Assembly: GCA_016521575.1 (NCBI GenBank)
Contig: JAEKDP010000003.1
Location: 1 to 64,000, forward strand
Length of the DNA stretch: 64,000 nucleotides
Reading direction: 5' to 3'
Origin: Rhodobacteraceae bacterium F11138
Lineage (GTDB): Bacteria; Pseudomonadota; Alphaproteobacteria; Rhodobacterales; Rhodobacteraceae
Translations under genes and position numbers: made by a program
In this document: one piece after another, positions 56,158-64,000 of the stretch
How the letters are laid out: every line of letters begins with the position of its first letter
Numbering within the stretch: the first letter of the stretch is position 1
Notes under the pieces: generated by a model
Told to the model about the DNA's origin: nothing
Databases searched by the model: none
The model's input: only the letters and a program-made list of their open reading frames with translations

Positions 56158-56586
56158 ATGACACAGGTCAAGACCGGCGACACCGTGCGCATTCACTATA
56201 CCGGCACTTTGCAGGATGGCAGCACCTTTGACAGCTCTGACGGGCGCGAACCGCTGGAATTCGAGGTCGGGTCGGGCCAGATCATCCCCGGACTGGATCA
56301 GGCAATGCCCGGCATGACAGTGGGGGACAAGAAGACCGTGAATGTGCCCTGCGATCAGGCCTATGGCCCGATCCAGCCACAGATGCGCCAGTCGGTTCCG
56401 CGCAGCAACATCCCCGAGGACATCCCGCTTGAGGTCGGTCTGCAACTGCAGGCGCAATCTTCGGACGGGCAGGCGGTGCCGGTCACGGTGGTCGAGATCG
56501 CCGAAGACGAGGTCACGCTGGACGGCAATCATCCGTTGGCGGGCAAGGATCTCGTGTTCGCGATCGAACTGGTTTCGATTGCCTGA
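56158..56586 (+). CDS. FKBP-type peptidyl-prolyl isomerase (SlyD-like)
   Basis: A 142-residue proline isomerase. Core motif DTVRIHYTGTLQDGSTFDSS, then PGLDQAMPGMTVGDKKTV, and an insertion-in-flap-like chaperone segment (DIPLEVGLQLQAQ) as in SlyD. The histidine-rich metal-binding tail of E. coli SlyD is absent, as in many short SlyD relatives. The ATG at 56158 is a clean start; the frame remains open far upstream. Convergent with the PACE gene. Confidence 0.92.
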   Translation: MTQVKTGDTVRIHYTGTLQDGSTFDSSDGREPLEFEVGSGQIIPGLDQAMPGMTVGDKKTVNVPCDQAYGPIQPQMRQSVPRSNIPEDIPLEVGLQLQAQSSDGQAVPVTVVEIAEDEVTLDGNHPLAGKDLVFAIELVSIA

Positions 56587-56595
56587 TACGCTCTG

Positions 56596-56621
56596 CGATG
56601 GGCGGAGTTATCCGCCCGTCG
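56596..56621. terminator. Hairpin between convergent FKBP and PACE genes
   Basis: An 11-bp stem with one G-U pair, CGATGGGCGGA (56596-56606) with TCCGCCCGTCG (56611-56621), loop GTTA. It overlaps the end of the PACE gene and could terminate both. There is no T-run. Confidence 0.5.
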
Positions 56622-57048
56622 CCGATACCCGCCGGGCGCCGGGGTCGGGAAAGATCAGATCATAGGCCCAGTTGAAGCAAAAGGCATACAGCAGGTAGAA
56701 GCCCGCAAAGGCCAGATCCATCACCAGCGCCTGCATCAGCGATATGCCCAGATACCAGGCGATGAATGGCATCAGCACGAGCAGCAGACCGATCTCGAAC
56801 AGCACCGCGTGCAGAACCCGGATTGCAATGGTTTTGCGGGTGCTGCCGCGCAGACGCAACATGGTGCGGTCAAACAGCAGATTATAGACAAAATTCCAGC
56901 CGGTCGCGAGCACTGAGCTGACCACGGCCACGATTCCGATGTCCTGCATGGGCGTTTGGAATGCCCATGCGCCCAGCGGAACGACCAGCAACAGGCCGAT
57001 GATCTCAAAGCTGATTGCATGGCGGATACGGTCGCGGGTGGTGCGCAT
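56608..57048 (-). CDS. PACE family efflux transporter
   Basis: A 146-residue membrane protein of the proteobacterial antimicrobial compound efflux (AceI-like, BTP domain) family. It has four hydrophobic helices in two repeats, with NFVYNLLFDRTMLR and NWAYDLIFPDPGAR, the duplicated family motif. Family members export biocides such as chlorhexidine or polyamines by proton exchange. Single gene, with no regulator adjacent; whether this one is active is not known. Confidence 0.88.
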   Translation of the reverse strand: MRTTRDRIRHAISFEIIGLLLVVPLGAWAFQTPMQDIGIVAVVSSVLATGWNFVYNLLFDRTMLRLRGSTRKTIAIRVLHAVLFEIGLLLVLMPFIAWYLGISLMQALVMDLAFAGFYLLYAFCFNWAYDLIFPDPGARRVSATGG

Positions 57049-57192
57049 GAGGCTCTCAGTCAGGTCTTCGGGTCGTCCCGAATGTTGTGCCCGTTTCCGG
57101 GGGAGGTCGTCCTCGCTGAACGTGAAACATAGTCATCCGCGGCGCGGATGCAACCGGGTATGACCGCGGCGAACGCTACGGATGCTTGGGTG

Positions 57193-57984
57193 CTACAGGT
57201 GGTCCGGCTGTGGCATGCCCAGAACGTGAAACCCGCCGTCGACGCGGATGATTTCCCCGGTGGTACAGGCACCCGCATCCGACGCCAGATAGACGGCGGT
57301 GCCACCCACGGCCTGCAGCGTGGCATTGCTGCGCAAGGGCGCGTTCTGGTCCGTGTGCTTGTATGTCTTGCGCGCGCCTCCGATGGCGGCACCGGCCAGC
57401 GTTTTCATCGGGCCCGGCGAGATCGCGTTGACCCGGATGCCTTCGGGGCCAAGGTCGTTGGCCAGATAGCGCGTGGCGGATTCCAATGCGGCCTTGGCGA
57501 CGCCCATGACGTTGTAATTCGGCACCACGCGGTTGCTGCCCTGATAGGTCAGGGTCAGCAGGGTGCCGCCGTTTTCGACCATCATCGGATGCGCGCGCCG
57601 CGCGATTTCAATGAAGGAATAGGCGCTGATATCCATCGAGTTCTTGAAATTGGCCCGGCTTGTGTTCAGGAACCGCCCGGTCAGTTCGGATTTGTCCGAG
57701 AACGCGATCGCATGGACCACGAAGTCGATCGTCGCCCAGCGGTCTGCCAGTTGCGCAAAGGCCACATCCAGCGAGCCGTCGTCGGTCACGTCCACATCGA
57801 CCATGAAATCGGAATTGACCGACTCGGCCAGCGGCTCCAGCCGTTTGCCGAACGCCTCGCCCTGATAGGTAAAGGCCAGTTCGGCCCCGGCGTCGTGCAT
57901 GGCGCGCGCGATGCCCCATGCGATCGAGCGATCGTTCGCGACGCCCATGATGAGACCGCGTTTTCCTGCAAGTGCTTGCGTCAT
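57193..57984 (-). CDS. fabI: Enoyl-[acyl-carrier-protein] reductase
   Basis: NADH-dependent reductase completing each fatty-acid elongation round. It has 263 residues; the NAD motif (ANDRSIAWGIA) and the catalytic Tyr-X6-Lys in NYNVMGVAKAALE are present, plus the C-terminal TGEIIRVDGG segment. Last of the fabA-fabB-fabI operon, 9 bases after fabB. It is the triclosan/isoniazid-class target in other bacteria. Confidence 0.95.
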   Translation of the reverse strand: MTQALAGKRGLIMGVANDRSIAWGIARAMHDAGAELAFTYQGEAFGKRLEPLAESVNSDFMVDVDVTDDGSLDVAFAQLADRWATIDFVVHAIAFSDKSELTGRFLNTSRANFKNSMDISAYSFIEIARRAHPMMVENGGTLLTLTYQGSNRVVPNYNVMGVAKAALESATRYLANDLGPEGIRVNAISPGPMKTLAGAAIGGARKTYKHTDQNAPLRSNATLQAVGGTAVYLASDAGACTTGEIIRVDGGFHVLGMPQPDHL

Positions 57985-57993
57985 GTGCCGATC

Positions 57994-59223
57994 CTATCCC
58001 TTGAATTTCGACAGGATCATCGATCCGTTGGTGCCGCCAAAGCCAAAGCTGTTGGTCATCACGCTGTCCAGCCCTGCGTTTTCCACCGTGTCCAGCGCGA
58101 TTTCCGATGCATCCAGCGTCGGATCCAGCGTTTCCACGTTGATCGAGCGTGCGATGAAATCATTGTCGAGCATCAGCAGGCTGAAGATCGCCTCCAATGC
58201 TCCGGCGGCGCCCTGCGCGTGCCCGGTCATCGACTTGGTCGAACTGATCGGCGGGGTGCTGCCCTGTCCGAATACCCGGCGCACCGCTTCGACTTCGCCC
58301 ACGTCGCCCACCGGCGTGCTGGTACCATGGGCGTTGATATAGCCGACCTTGCGATCTTCGGGCAGGGTCTGCAGCGCCAGACGCATGGCGCGTTCGCCGC
58401 CTTCGCCGGACGGCGCAACCATGTCGTGCCCGTCGCTGGTGGCGGCATAGCCGGTCACTTCGGCATAGATTTTCGCACCGCGCGCCTTGGCATGTTCCAG
58501 TTCTTCGAGCACCAGAATGCCGCCGCCGCCGGAAATCACAAAGCCGTCGCGCCCGGCATCAAAGGCGCGGCTGGCGGTTTCGGGGGCGTCGTTGTACTTG
58601 CTGCTCATGGCGCCCATGGCGTCGAACAGGCAGGACAGCGTCCAGTCCAGTTCCTCGCCGCCGCCAGCGAACATCACGTCCTGTTTGCCCAGCATGATCT
58701 GTTCCGCCGCGTTGCCGATGCAATGCAGACTGGTCGAGCAGGCCGAGGTGATGGAATAGTTGATGCCCTTGATCTTGTAGGCCGTCGCCAGGTTGGCGGA
58801 AATCGTCGAGGACATGCACTTGGGCACGGCAAAGGGACCGATCCGCTTGGTCGCGCCGGTTTTCAACACAGTCTGGTGCGCGGTCAGCATGGCGCTGGTC
58901 GAGGGGCCGCCAGAGCCGGCCACCAGCCCGGTGCGCGGGTTGACGATTTCGGCCTCGTCCAGCCCCGCATCGGCGATCGCTTCGCTCATGGCGATATGGG
59001 CATAGGCCGCGCCGGGCCCCATGAACCGCAGGGTGCGTTTGTCGACATGGTCGGCGGCGTCGATCTTCAGCGTTCCGGCGACCCGGCTGCGAAAGCCGTA
59101 TTCGGCCATTTCGGGGCTGGCTTCGATCCCCGATTTTCCCGATTTCAATGCAGCCAGAACCTCGGCTGCGGTATTTCCGATGGACGAGACAATGCCCAGC
59201 CCAGTGACGACGACGCGGCGCAT
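57994..59223 (-). CDS. fabB: 3-oxoacyl-[acyl-carrier-protein] synthase I
   Basis: Condensing enzyme that extends unsaturated fatty acids. It has 409 residues with the Cys nucleophile in TSACSTSLHCIG and the two histidines in YINAHGTSTPVGD and MTGHAQGAAG. The presence of fabA immediately upstream identifies it as FabB rather than FabF. Middle gene of the operon. Confidence 0.95.
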   Translation of the reverse strand: MRRVVVTGLGIVSSIGNTAAEVLAALKSGKSGIEASPEMAEYGFRSRVAGTLKIDAADHVDKRTLRFMGPGAAYAHIAMSEAIADAGLDEAEIVNPRTGLVAGSGGPSTSAMLTAHQTVLKTGATKRIGPFAVPKCMSSTISANLATAYKIKGINYSITSACSTSLHCIGNAAEQIMLGKQDVMFAGGGEELDWTLSCLFDAMGAMSSKYNDAPETASRAFDAGRDGFVISGGGGILVLEELEHAKARGAKIYAEVTGYAATSDGHDMVAPSGEGGERAMRLALQTLPEDRKVGYINAHGTSTPVGDVGEVEAVRRVFGQGSTPPISSTKSMTGHAQGAAGALEAIFSLLMLDNDFIARSINVETLDPTLDASEIALDTVENAGLDSVMTNSFGFGGTNGSMILSKFKG

Positions 59224-59271
59224 TGGCGGTCTCCTGTAGTGGCGGCCCGTGATCGGGGCCTGTGCGGGCGA

Positions 59272-59784
59272 TCAGGTTCCGGCCGAGGCCAGACCCACCT
59301 TCATGTCCTTGACGGCATAAATCTCTTCGCCGTCGGCGACAACCCGTCCATCCGCCACACCCAGCTTCAGCTTGCGGTCGATGATGCGCGTCATGTCCAC
59401 ATAATAGGTCAGCATCTTGCGATCCGGCTTGACCATACCCTTGAGCTTGACCTCACCGACGCCCATCGCCATGCCCTGACCCAGCATGCCGCGCCAACCC
59501 AGGTTGAACCCGGTCAGCTGCCACAACCCGTCCAGGCCCAGACAGCCGGGCATGATCGGATTGCCGGGGAAATGGCAGGAAAAGAACCAGAGGTCGGGAT
59601 GGATGTCGAATTCGGCCACGACGTGGCCCTTGCCGTGGCTGCCGCCATCGGCGCTGACCTCGGTGATGCGGTCCATCATCAGCATCGGCGGCTCTGGCAA
59701 CTGCGCGTTTCCGGGGCCAAAAAGCTCACCGCGCGCGCATTTGAGCAAGCCTTCTTTGTCAAAGCTGCTGGGATATTGGGCCAT
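59272..59784 (-). CDS. fabA: 3-hydroxydecanoyl-[acyl-carrier-protein] dehydratase/isomerase
   Basis: Introduces the cis double bond of unsaturated fatty acids. From the ATG at 59784 the product is 170 residues (usual about 170). The active-site His is in [14 protein letters not shown] and the Asp in [10 protein letters not shown] 12-codon in-frame upstream extension is dispensable. First of fabA-fabB-fabI; irr lies farther upstream, divergent, as in related Rhodobacteraceae. Confidence 0.95.
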   Translation of the reverse strand: MAQYPSSFDKEGLLKCARGELFGPGNAQLPEPPMLMMDRITEVSADGGSHGKGHVVAEFDIHPDLWFFSCHFPGNPIMPGCLGLDGLWQLTGFNLGWRGMLGQGMAMGVGEVKLKGMVKPDRKMLTYYVDMTRIIDRKLKLGVADGRVVADGEEIYAVKDMKVGLASAGT

Positions 59785-59926
59785 TCTGGCGGCTCTCCTG
59801 CTCGGGATCTGCTGTTGCAATCCCGTCTAACACCGGGGCAAAGGGTCCTGCAAGTCTCGCATGTTCCCATTGCCGAGACCCGGTGCCAGTGCGCGCCAGA
59901 CCGTTGTCGCGCGGCGTCGTGGCGTA

Positions 59927-60790
59927 TCAGTCGAGTGGTTCGATTGCGCGCCGATACAGATGCCAGGTGGCGTGCCCCAGAATCGGCAGCACGAAGATCA
60001 ACCCCACGAACAGGGTCGCGGCCCCGACCGCCAGTGACAGTGCCACGATCAAACCCCATGTCAGGGCCGCGATTGGTGACCGCAGAACCACCCGGACCGA
60101 AGCAACCACCGCACGCGGCAGACCCACATGGCGGTCGACCAGCAGCGGAAACGAAATCAGAGTGATCGCAAGCGCCGACAGCGCGAACAGGAATCCGACC
60201 GCCATGCCCGAGATCAGCATGCTCCAGCCGGCCGCGGTTCCAAAGATATCCTGGGCAAAGGTGGTCAGGGATGCCGGTGCTTCAGGGCCAAGCGTCATCT
60301 TGTAGATCGCACCGGCGGCAAACATCCAGCCGACGAACAGCACCGCCAGATATCCGCCCAGCACCACGATCGGCAGGAAGGACGGCGAGGCGATCACGCT
60401 GAACGCATCGCCCCATCCGGTGGACAGGCCCGCCTCGCGGCGGCGGCTCATCTCGTACAGACCCACCGCGGCCACCGGCCCAATGATGGCAAACCCCGAC
60501 ATCATCGGGAACACAAGCGGCAGCAGGTCGCGGTTCAGCGCGAACCATGTCAGCAGTACACCGAGGATCGGATAGATCAGCACGATGAACATCACGTCTG
60601 TGCGCAGGGCGGTGAAATCCTGAAACCCCAGGGACAGCGCGTTGCGCAGGTCCCGGGTGGTCAGGTCGCGCAGCACGATCGGGTCTGTGTCCTGTCCGGA
60701 CAGTTCGTCGGTGCCCGCGCCGATGCTGTGGGATCCGCGTCCGAACATCCGCGCGGTCCAGGATACCGGGTTGCCAATTGTCTTTGCCAT
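59927..60790 (-). CDS. DUF2189 family membrane protein
   Basis: A 287-residue integral membrane protein with about six helices, from the ATG at 60790 (GAGG 6 bases upstream). The first helix follows the RTDVMFIVLIYPILGVLLTWF stretch and MSRRREAG is a conserved cytoplasmic turn of the DUF2189 family. Not functionally characterised. It lies between irr (divergent) and fabA; it could be transcribed with fabA. Confidence 0.83.
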   Translation of the reverse strand: MAKTIGNPVSWTARMFGRGSHSIGAGTDELSGQDTDPIVLRDLTTRDLRNALSLGFQDFTALRTDVMFIVLIYPILGVLLTWFALNRDLLPLVFPMMSGFAIIGPVAAVGLYEMSRRREAGLSTGWGDAFSVIASPSFLPIVVLGGYLAVLFVGWMFAAGAIYKMTLGPEAPASLTTFAQDIFGTAAGWSMLISGMAVGFLFALSALAITLISFPLLVDRHVGLPRAVVASVRVVLRSPIAALTWGLIVALSLAVGAATLFVGLIFVLPILGHATWHLYRRAIEPLD

Positions 60791-61005
60791 TTTGACCTCG
60801 CTGCATATTGAGTTGCATCGCAGGGCCGTTCTCCGGGCGGGGGTGGTTTCGACCCGCGGGGCAGGCCCAGGGAATTCCATCCGCCCCCAGCCTAGCAGGA
60901 ATGTCGCGGACTGTCGCCGGATGTGGCCGAAACTCACGCAGTTGTGCGGGGTTTTGCGGTGGCGTCGCCTTGCCGGGTACCGGCGGTTTGCGGGGCTGCG
61001 AATGA

Positions 61006-61019
61006 ATTTCATTTGAAAT
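61006..61019. promoter_or_regulatory. Palindrome overlapping the irr -35 element
   Basis: ATTTCA (61006-61011) and TGAAAT (61014-61019) form a perfect inverted repeat with a 2-base centre, covering the -35 hexamer of the predicted irr promoter. Position suits an operator for autoregulation or iron control; it does not match a textbook Irr box that I could verify. Confidence 0.35.
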
Positions 61020-61042
61020 CGAGCCGGTGCAGCCCTTATATA
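61013..61042 (+). promoter_or_regulatory. Predicted sigma70 promoter of irr
   Basis: TTGAAA (61013-61018) and TATATA (61037-61042) with an 18-base spacer. Transcription would start near 61049, about 20 bases before the irr ATG at 61070. Confidence 0.5.
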
Positions 61043-61069
61043 TCTCCCAGCGAGAAAGTGTGAGTATCT

Positions 61070-61489
61070 ATGATGATGTCGCCTGCAATCAAGACCGCGA
61101 CCGGCTGGCTGGCAGGGGCCGGGTTGCGTCCGACACGCCAACGCGTGGCTTTGGCCGAGCTGCTGGTCGGGGACGGCCAGCACCGTCATGTCACCGCCGA
61201 AAGCCTGTTTGAATCGTCGCGCAAGGCGGGGGCGGTGGTGTCGCTGGCGACCGTCTATAACACGCTGCGCGCCTTCTGCGACGCAGGGTTGCTGCAAGAG
61301 GTCGCGGTGGACGGGGCCAAGACCTATTATGACACCAACACCCATGATCACCCGCATTTCTACTGGGAAGACGAGGGCCGCCTGAGCGATGCACCCGCGG
61401 ACCAGTTGGTGATCAACGGATTGCCGAATGCGCCCGAAGGCACCGAGATCGCGTCGGTCGATGTGGTGATTCGCTTGCGGCGGGCATGA
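61070..61489 (+). CDS. irr: Fur family iron response regulator
   Basis: A 139-residue Fur-family regulator with winged-helix (TRQRVALAELLVGDGQHRHVTAESL) and the NTHDHPHFYW metal-site motif. Short Fur-family proteins next to fabA in Rhodobacteraceae are Irr, which responds to haem and iron supply and controls iron-using functions. The start is an ATG triplet run (61070, 61073, 61076), any of which could be used. It is divergent from the DUF2189-fabA-fabB-fabI side. Confidence 0.85.
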   Translation: MMMSPAIKTATGWLAGAGLRPTRQRVALAELLVGDGQHRHVTAESLFESSRKAGAVVSLATVYNTLRAFCDAGLLQEVAVDGAKTYYDTNTHDHPHFYWEDEGRLSDAPADQLVINGLPNAPEGTEIASVDVVIRLRRA

Positions 61490-61642
61490 ATTTCCGACAC
61501 CGGTGACGCGTTTGCATCCCGGCCGCTTTTCGCGGCGGGGCGCGGAAAATCCACTGCATGCACCGGCTTTCGATGACCGGGCGGCGTGGCGGCTGATCCC
61601 GCGCGGTTGCATGGGCGCGCGATATGCGATCATCTCGGCGGC

Positions 61643-62431
61643 ATGAGACGCGGCCTGAAGCAGAGTTTGACCCGGCTATATCTCGGCGCGTCGCGGCGGT
61701 CCGAACTGTTTCGCTATGGGCTGATTCTGTTCGATACGGCGACGATCCTGTATTTCATCGTTACCACACCCATGCGCCAGACCCCGCAGATGGAATTCGC
61801 CGGGACGGTGATCGGGATGTTGATCCTGATGGATTTCGCGGCGCGGTTCTGGATTGCGCCGAACCGCAAGGCGATGTTGCGCCAGATCTATACGATTGCG
61901 GATGCGATCGTCATTGCGTCCCTTCTGCTGGCCCCGTTGCTGCATGAGGATGTGGCCTTTTTGCGGATTTTGCGGGGGCTGCGGCTGATCCATTCCTATC
62001 ATCTGCTGCATGACCTGCGCCGGGTCAGCCCGTTTTTCCGCCGCTATGAGGACGCCGTGATCGCGGCGGTCAATCTTCTGGTATTCGTTCTGCTGACGAC
62101 AACGGCGGTTTATACCCTGTTCTTTGAAACCTACCCGGGTGTTCAGCCGGGCCTGTCCGGCTATGTGGATGCGTTGTATTTCACCGTGTCCACGCTGACG
62201 ACGACGGGATACGGGGACATCACGCCGGTGACGACGGGGGGCAAGCTGTTTTCGGTTTTTGTCATGGTCGTCGGGGTCGCGCTGTTCGTGCGACTGGCGC
62301 AGGCTGTGATCCAACCGTCGAAGGTGCGGTACAAATGCCCGACCTGCGGATTGCTGAAACACGATCCGGACGCCGTGCATTGCAAACATTGCGGAGAGGC
62401 GCTGAACATCGAAACCGAAGGCGCGACCTGA
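61643..62431 (+). CDS. Potassium-channel-like protein with C-terminal zinc ribbon
   Basis: A 262-residue membrane protein from the ATG at 61643. About six hydrophobic segments with an arginine-rich S4-like helix (LRILRGLRLIHSYHLLHDLRR), then the pore with selectivity filter TTGYGD (LTTTGYGDITPVT). The C-terminal 35 residues form a zinc-ribbon pattern (CPTCG...CKHCG). This K+ channel core plus zinc ribbon is unusual. No partner gene is adjacent; the gene ends 9 bases from the convergent gene. Confidence 0.85.
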   Translation: MRRGLKQSLTRLYLGASRRSELFRYGLILFDTATILYFIVTTPMRQTPQMEFAGTVIGMLILMDFAARFWIAPNRKAMLRQIYTIADAIVIASLLLAPLLHEDVAFLRILRGLRLIHSYHLLHDLRRVSPFFRRYEDAVIAAVNLLVFVLLTTTAVYTLFFETYPGVQPGLSGYVDALYFTVSTLTTTGYGDITPVTTGGKLFSVFVMVVGVALFVRLAQAVIQPSKVRYKCPTCGLLKHDPDAVHCKHCGEALNIETEGAT

Positions 62432-62440
62432 GCGGCGCGC

Positions 62441-63307
62441 TCAGAACCATTGCCCCGGCTCGATCAGCCCCAGTTTCAGCAACTGTTGCGAGCTCCATTC
62501 AAAAGGAATGGAATTGCGCCAGCGAAAACTGTCTATGGAAAAGGTGGAGCCGGGGTTGCGCTTCAGCGCCTTGGCGGTGCGGAACGAACAGATCGCGGCC
62601 GTCAGATTGTGATGCCAGGGGCAGGAATAGGTGTTGTATTCCTGGTCGTTGAACGTGTGATCCGGTTGCAGTCGCAGGCCCGGACGGGCGCGGAACAGCG
62701 AAATGCGGTCGATCCGCCGGCTGGTCTCGGGGATGTGTTCCTCGAATCGCCAGCGCATGCCGCCGAAGAAATCCAGTTGCCGTTCGCGCGGCGAACCGGT
62801 GTCGGGCGCGATGCGCGCCAGGGCGTAATATCCCGATTTGTCCAGGCAGGCATTGTCCAGCGATACGGCATCGGGAAACCGCGCCAGGTCGTCGGCATAC
62901 AGATCGACCACATAGGTCAGCATGGCGTCGCGCCGCTCGCCCGCATGAAAGCTCAGCAATTCGCCGATGCTGCGGTGTTCGCGGAACGGATAGAACAGGT
63001 ATTCCGCGTTGAAACAGTAATACAGCCATGTGCCCGGCGCCGCCGCGATCACCCGGTTGACCGCATCGCAGACCGCGCCGGGCGCGGTGCAGTCATGGGT
63101 TACGCGACGGACGCGCGCGGCAAGATCGGCGGACAGCTGGAACTCGGACGGCATAAGGGCCAGAACCGACCCGAAGCCACAATCCAGGTGGTGGCGCAGG
63201 GTGCTGTCCAGCTCGTTCGGGTCCTCGGCAAAGATCAGCGCCACCGGGCCGGGTGCCAGGGCATTGCGCCCGTCTCTCAGGAAAGCGTCCAGAGAAGCGT
63301 AAGTCAT
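62441..63307 (-). CDS. Hypothetical protein, possible glycosyltransferase-like fold
   Basis: A 288-residue product from the ATG at 63307 (MTYASLDAFLRDGRNALAPG); ATGs further upstream could add 8-14 residues. No family recognised with confidence. It has a mixed alpha/beta pattern, a Phe/Tyr-rich stretch (LYYCFNAEYLFYPF) and ends SSQQLLKLGLIEPGQWF. Distantly reminiscent of family-2 glycosyltransferase-like proteins, but without a clear DXD motif. It sits between convergent channel and divergent miaB genes. Confidence 0.6.
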   Translation of the reverse strand: MTYASLDAFLRDGRNALAPGPVALIFAEDPNELDSTLRHHLDCGFGSVLALMPSEFQLSADLAARVRRVTHDCTAPGAVCDAVNRVIAAAPGTWLYYCFNAEYLFYPFREHRSIGELLSFHAGERRDAMLTYVVDLYADDLARFPDAVSLDNACLDKSGYYALARIAPDTGSPRERQLDFFGGMRWRFEEHIPETSRRIDRISLFRARPGLRLQPDHTFNDQEYNTYSCPWHHNLTAAICSFRTAKALKRNPGSTFSIDSFRWRNSIPFEWSSQQLLKLGLIEPGQWF

Positions 63308-63430
63308 GCGATCCGCCCGTGCCGTGATCATTCTGGTGTCGTCTGTCAAATTCGGTTAAATGCGGGTGCATTGCAAGCCATCGCCAATCGGTCTAAGTCA
63401 GGCCGCTGATCCACCTCAAAGGCTACGCGC

Positions 63431-64000
63431 ATGACCGCCCCCAAGAAATTGTTCATCAAGACTTATGGCTGCCAGATGAATGTCTATGACAGCGAGCGCA
63501 TGGCCGAGGCTCTGGGCGGGCAGGGGTATGTCGAGACGGATTCGGCGGATGATGCCGACATGATCCTGCTGAATACTTGCCATATCCGGGAAAAGGCTGC
63601 CGAAAAGGTCTATTCCGAATTGGGCCGTTTCAAGGGGTTGAAGGCCGACAAGCCGGATCTGAAAATCGGCGTCGCGGGGTGCGTGGCCCAGGCCGAGGGC
63701 GAAGAGATCATCCGCCGTCAGCCGTTGGTCGATCTGGTGGTGGGGCCGCAAAGCTATCACCGCCTGCCCGATATGGAGGCCAAGACCCGCAAGGGTGAAA
63801 AAGCGCTGGATACGGATTTCCCCGAAGAGGACAAGTTCGAGAAACTGAAATCCCGTCCCAAGGCGGCGCGCGGGCCGACCGCCTTCCTGACCGTACAGGA
63901 AGGCTGTGACAAGTTCTGTGCCTTCTGCGTGGTGCCATATACGCGCGGGGCCGAAGTCAGCCGCCCGGCGGACCGCATCCTGACCGAGGCGCGCGATCTG
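63431..64000 (+). CDS. miaB: tRNA-2-methylthio-N6-dimethylallyladenosine synthase, 5' part
   Basis: Radical SAM methylthiotransferase that modifies A37 of tRNAs. The ATG at 63431 gives [20 protein letters not shown]; the window ends after 190 codons. The N-terminal (UPF0004) cluster cysteines are Cys14, Cys50 and Cys84, and the radical SAM CxxxCxxC is at 159-166 (CDKFCAFC) followed by VVPYTRG. Full MiaB is about 440-470 residues, so more than half is outside. Divergent from the unrecognised gene at 62441. Confidence 0.93.
   Translation, partial: MTAPKKLFIKTYGCQMNVYDSERMAEALGGQGYVETDSADDADMILLNTCHIREKAAEKVYSELGRFKGLKADKPDLKIGVAGCVAQAEGEEIIRRQPLVDLVVGPQSYHRLPDMEAKTRKGEKALDTDFPEEDKFEKLKSRPKAARGPTAFLTVQEGCDKFCAFCVVPYTRGAEVSRPADRILTEARDL

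Noticed and set aside
57148-60165. 1005-codon plus-strand open frame across fabI, fabB and fabA
   Set aside because: Antisense to three confidently identified genes; in GC-rich DNA such long shadow frames are common. The translation has no recognisable domain.
61518-61540. Imperfect hairpin after irr
   Set aside because: One mismatch and no T-run; not strong enough to call a terminator.

Overview
The window is a 64 kb chromosomal segment of a GC-rich alphaproteobacterium, most likely a marine-type Rhodobacteraceae (Roseobacter group). This rests on the ribosomal-protein sequences and gene order, an Irr-type Fur regulator divergent from fabA-fabB-fabI, TorF-type porin, DUF1127 and PACE proteins, pca genes and a pimelate-type beta-oxidation operon. 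No rRNA, tRNA, insertion sequence, prophage or CRISPR array was seen.

Layout. 1-12031 holds tuf and the S10/spc ribosomal-protein genes on the plus strand. Unlike the classical continuous operon it is cut into blocks: tuf, rpsJ-rplC-rplD-rplW, a strong terminator, rplB-rpsS-rplV-rpsC-rplP, two non-ribosomal genes (a 2OG-Fe(II) oxygenase-like gene and a secreted RidA), then rpmC to rpmD with its own promoter, and a final strong terminator. rplO and secY do not follow. 12180-15505 (minus) carries a secreted caspase-like/Sel1 protein, a DUF1127 protein, an AhpD-like protein and a Tat-type cyclase-family hydrolase. 15874-21566 (plus) is a four-gene beta-oxidation operon resembling pimF-pimB-pimC-pimD. 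21755-22862 has a lipoprotein and ribulose-phosphate epimerase.

22936-29402 (minus) is a seven-gene, translationally coupled set: four glycosyltransferases, a histidine phosphatase, a polysaccharide-deacetylase-like enzyme and a small methyltransferase, probably making an unidentified glycan. 29751-32860 (plus) has a large MscS channel and a TorF-type porin. 33398-39592 (minus) is an oligopeptide ABC importer operon ending in a small four-cysteine secreted protein. 39833-42240 (plus) has a paralogue of the small methyltransferase, a GST and a thiolase.

42361-46389 is a fused indolepyruvate ferredoxin oxidoreductase divergent from an Lrp/AsnC regulator. 47089-50097 encodes an ABC-exporter-like protein fused to a cyclic-nucleotide-binding domain, whose ATPase motifs all look degenerate. 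50144-55822 (minus) contains an enolase-superfamily enzyme, a zinc alcohol dehydrogenase, pcaB, pcaD and a PLP-dependent dehydratase. 56158-64000 holds an FKBP, a PACE efflux protein, fabI/fabB/fabA, a DUF2189 membrane protein, irr, a K+ channel-like protein with a zinc ribbon, an unrecognised protein and the 5' part of miaB.
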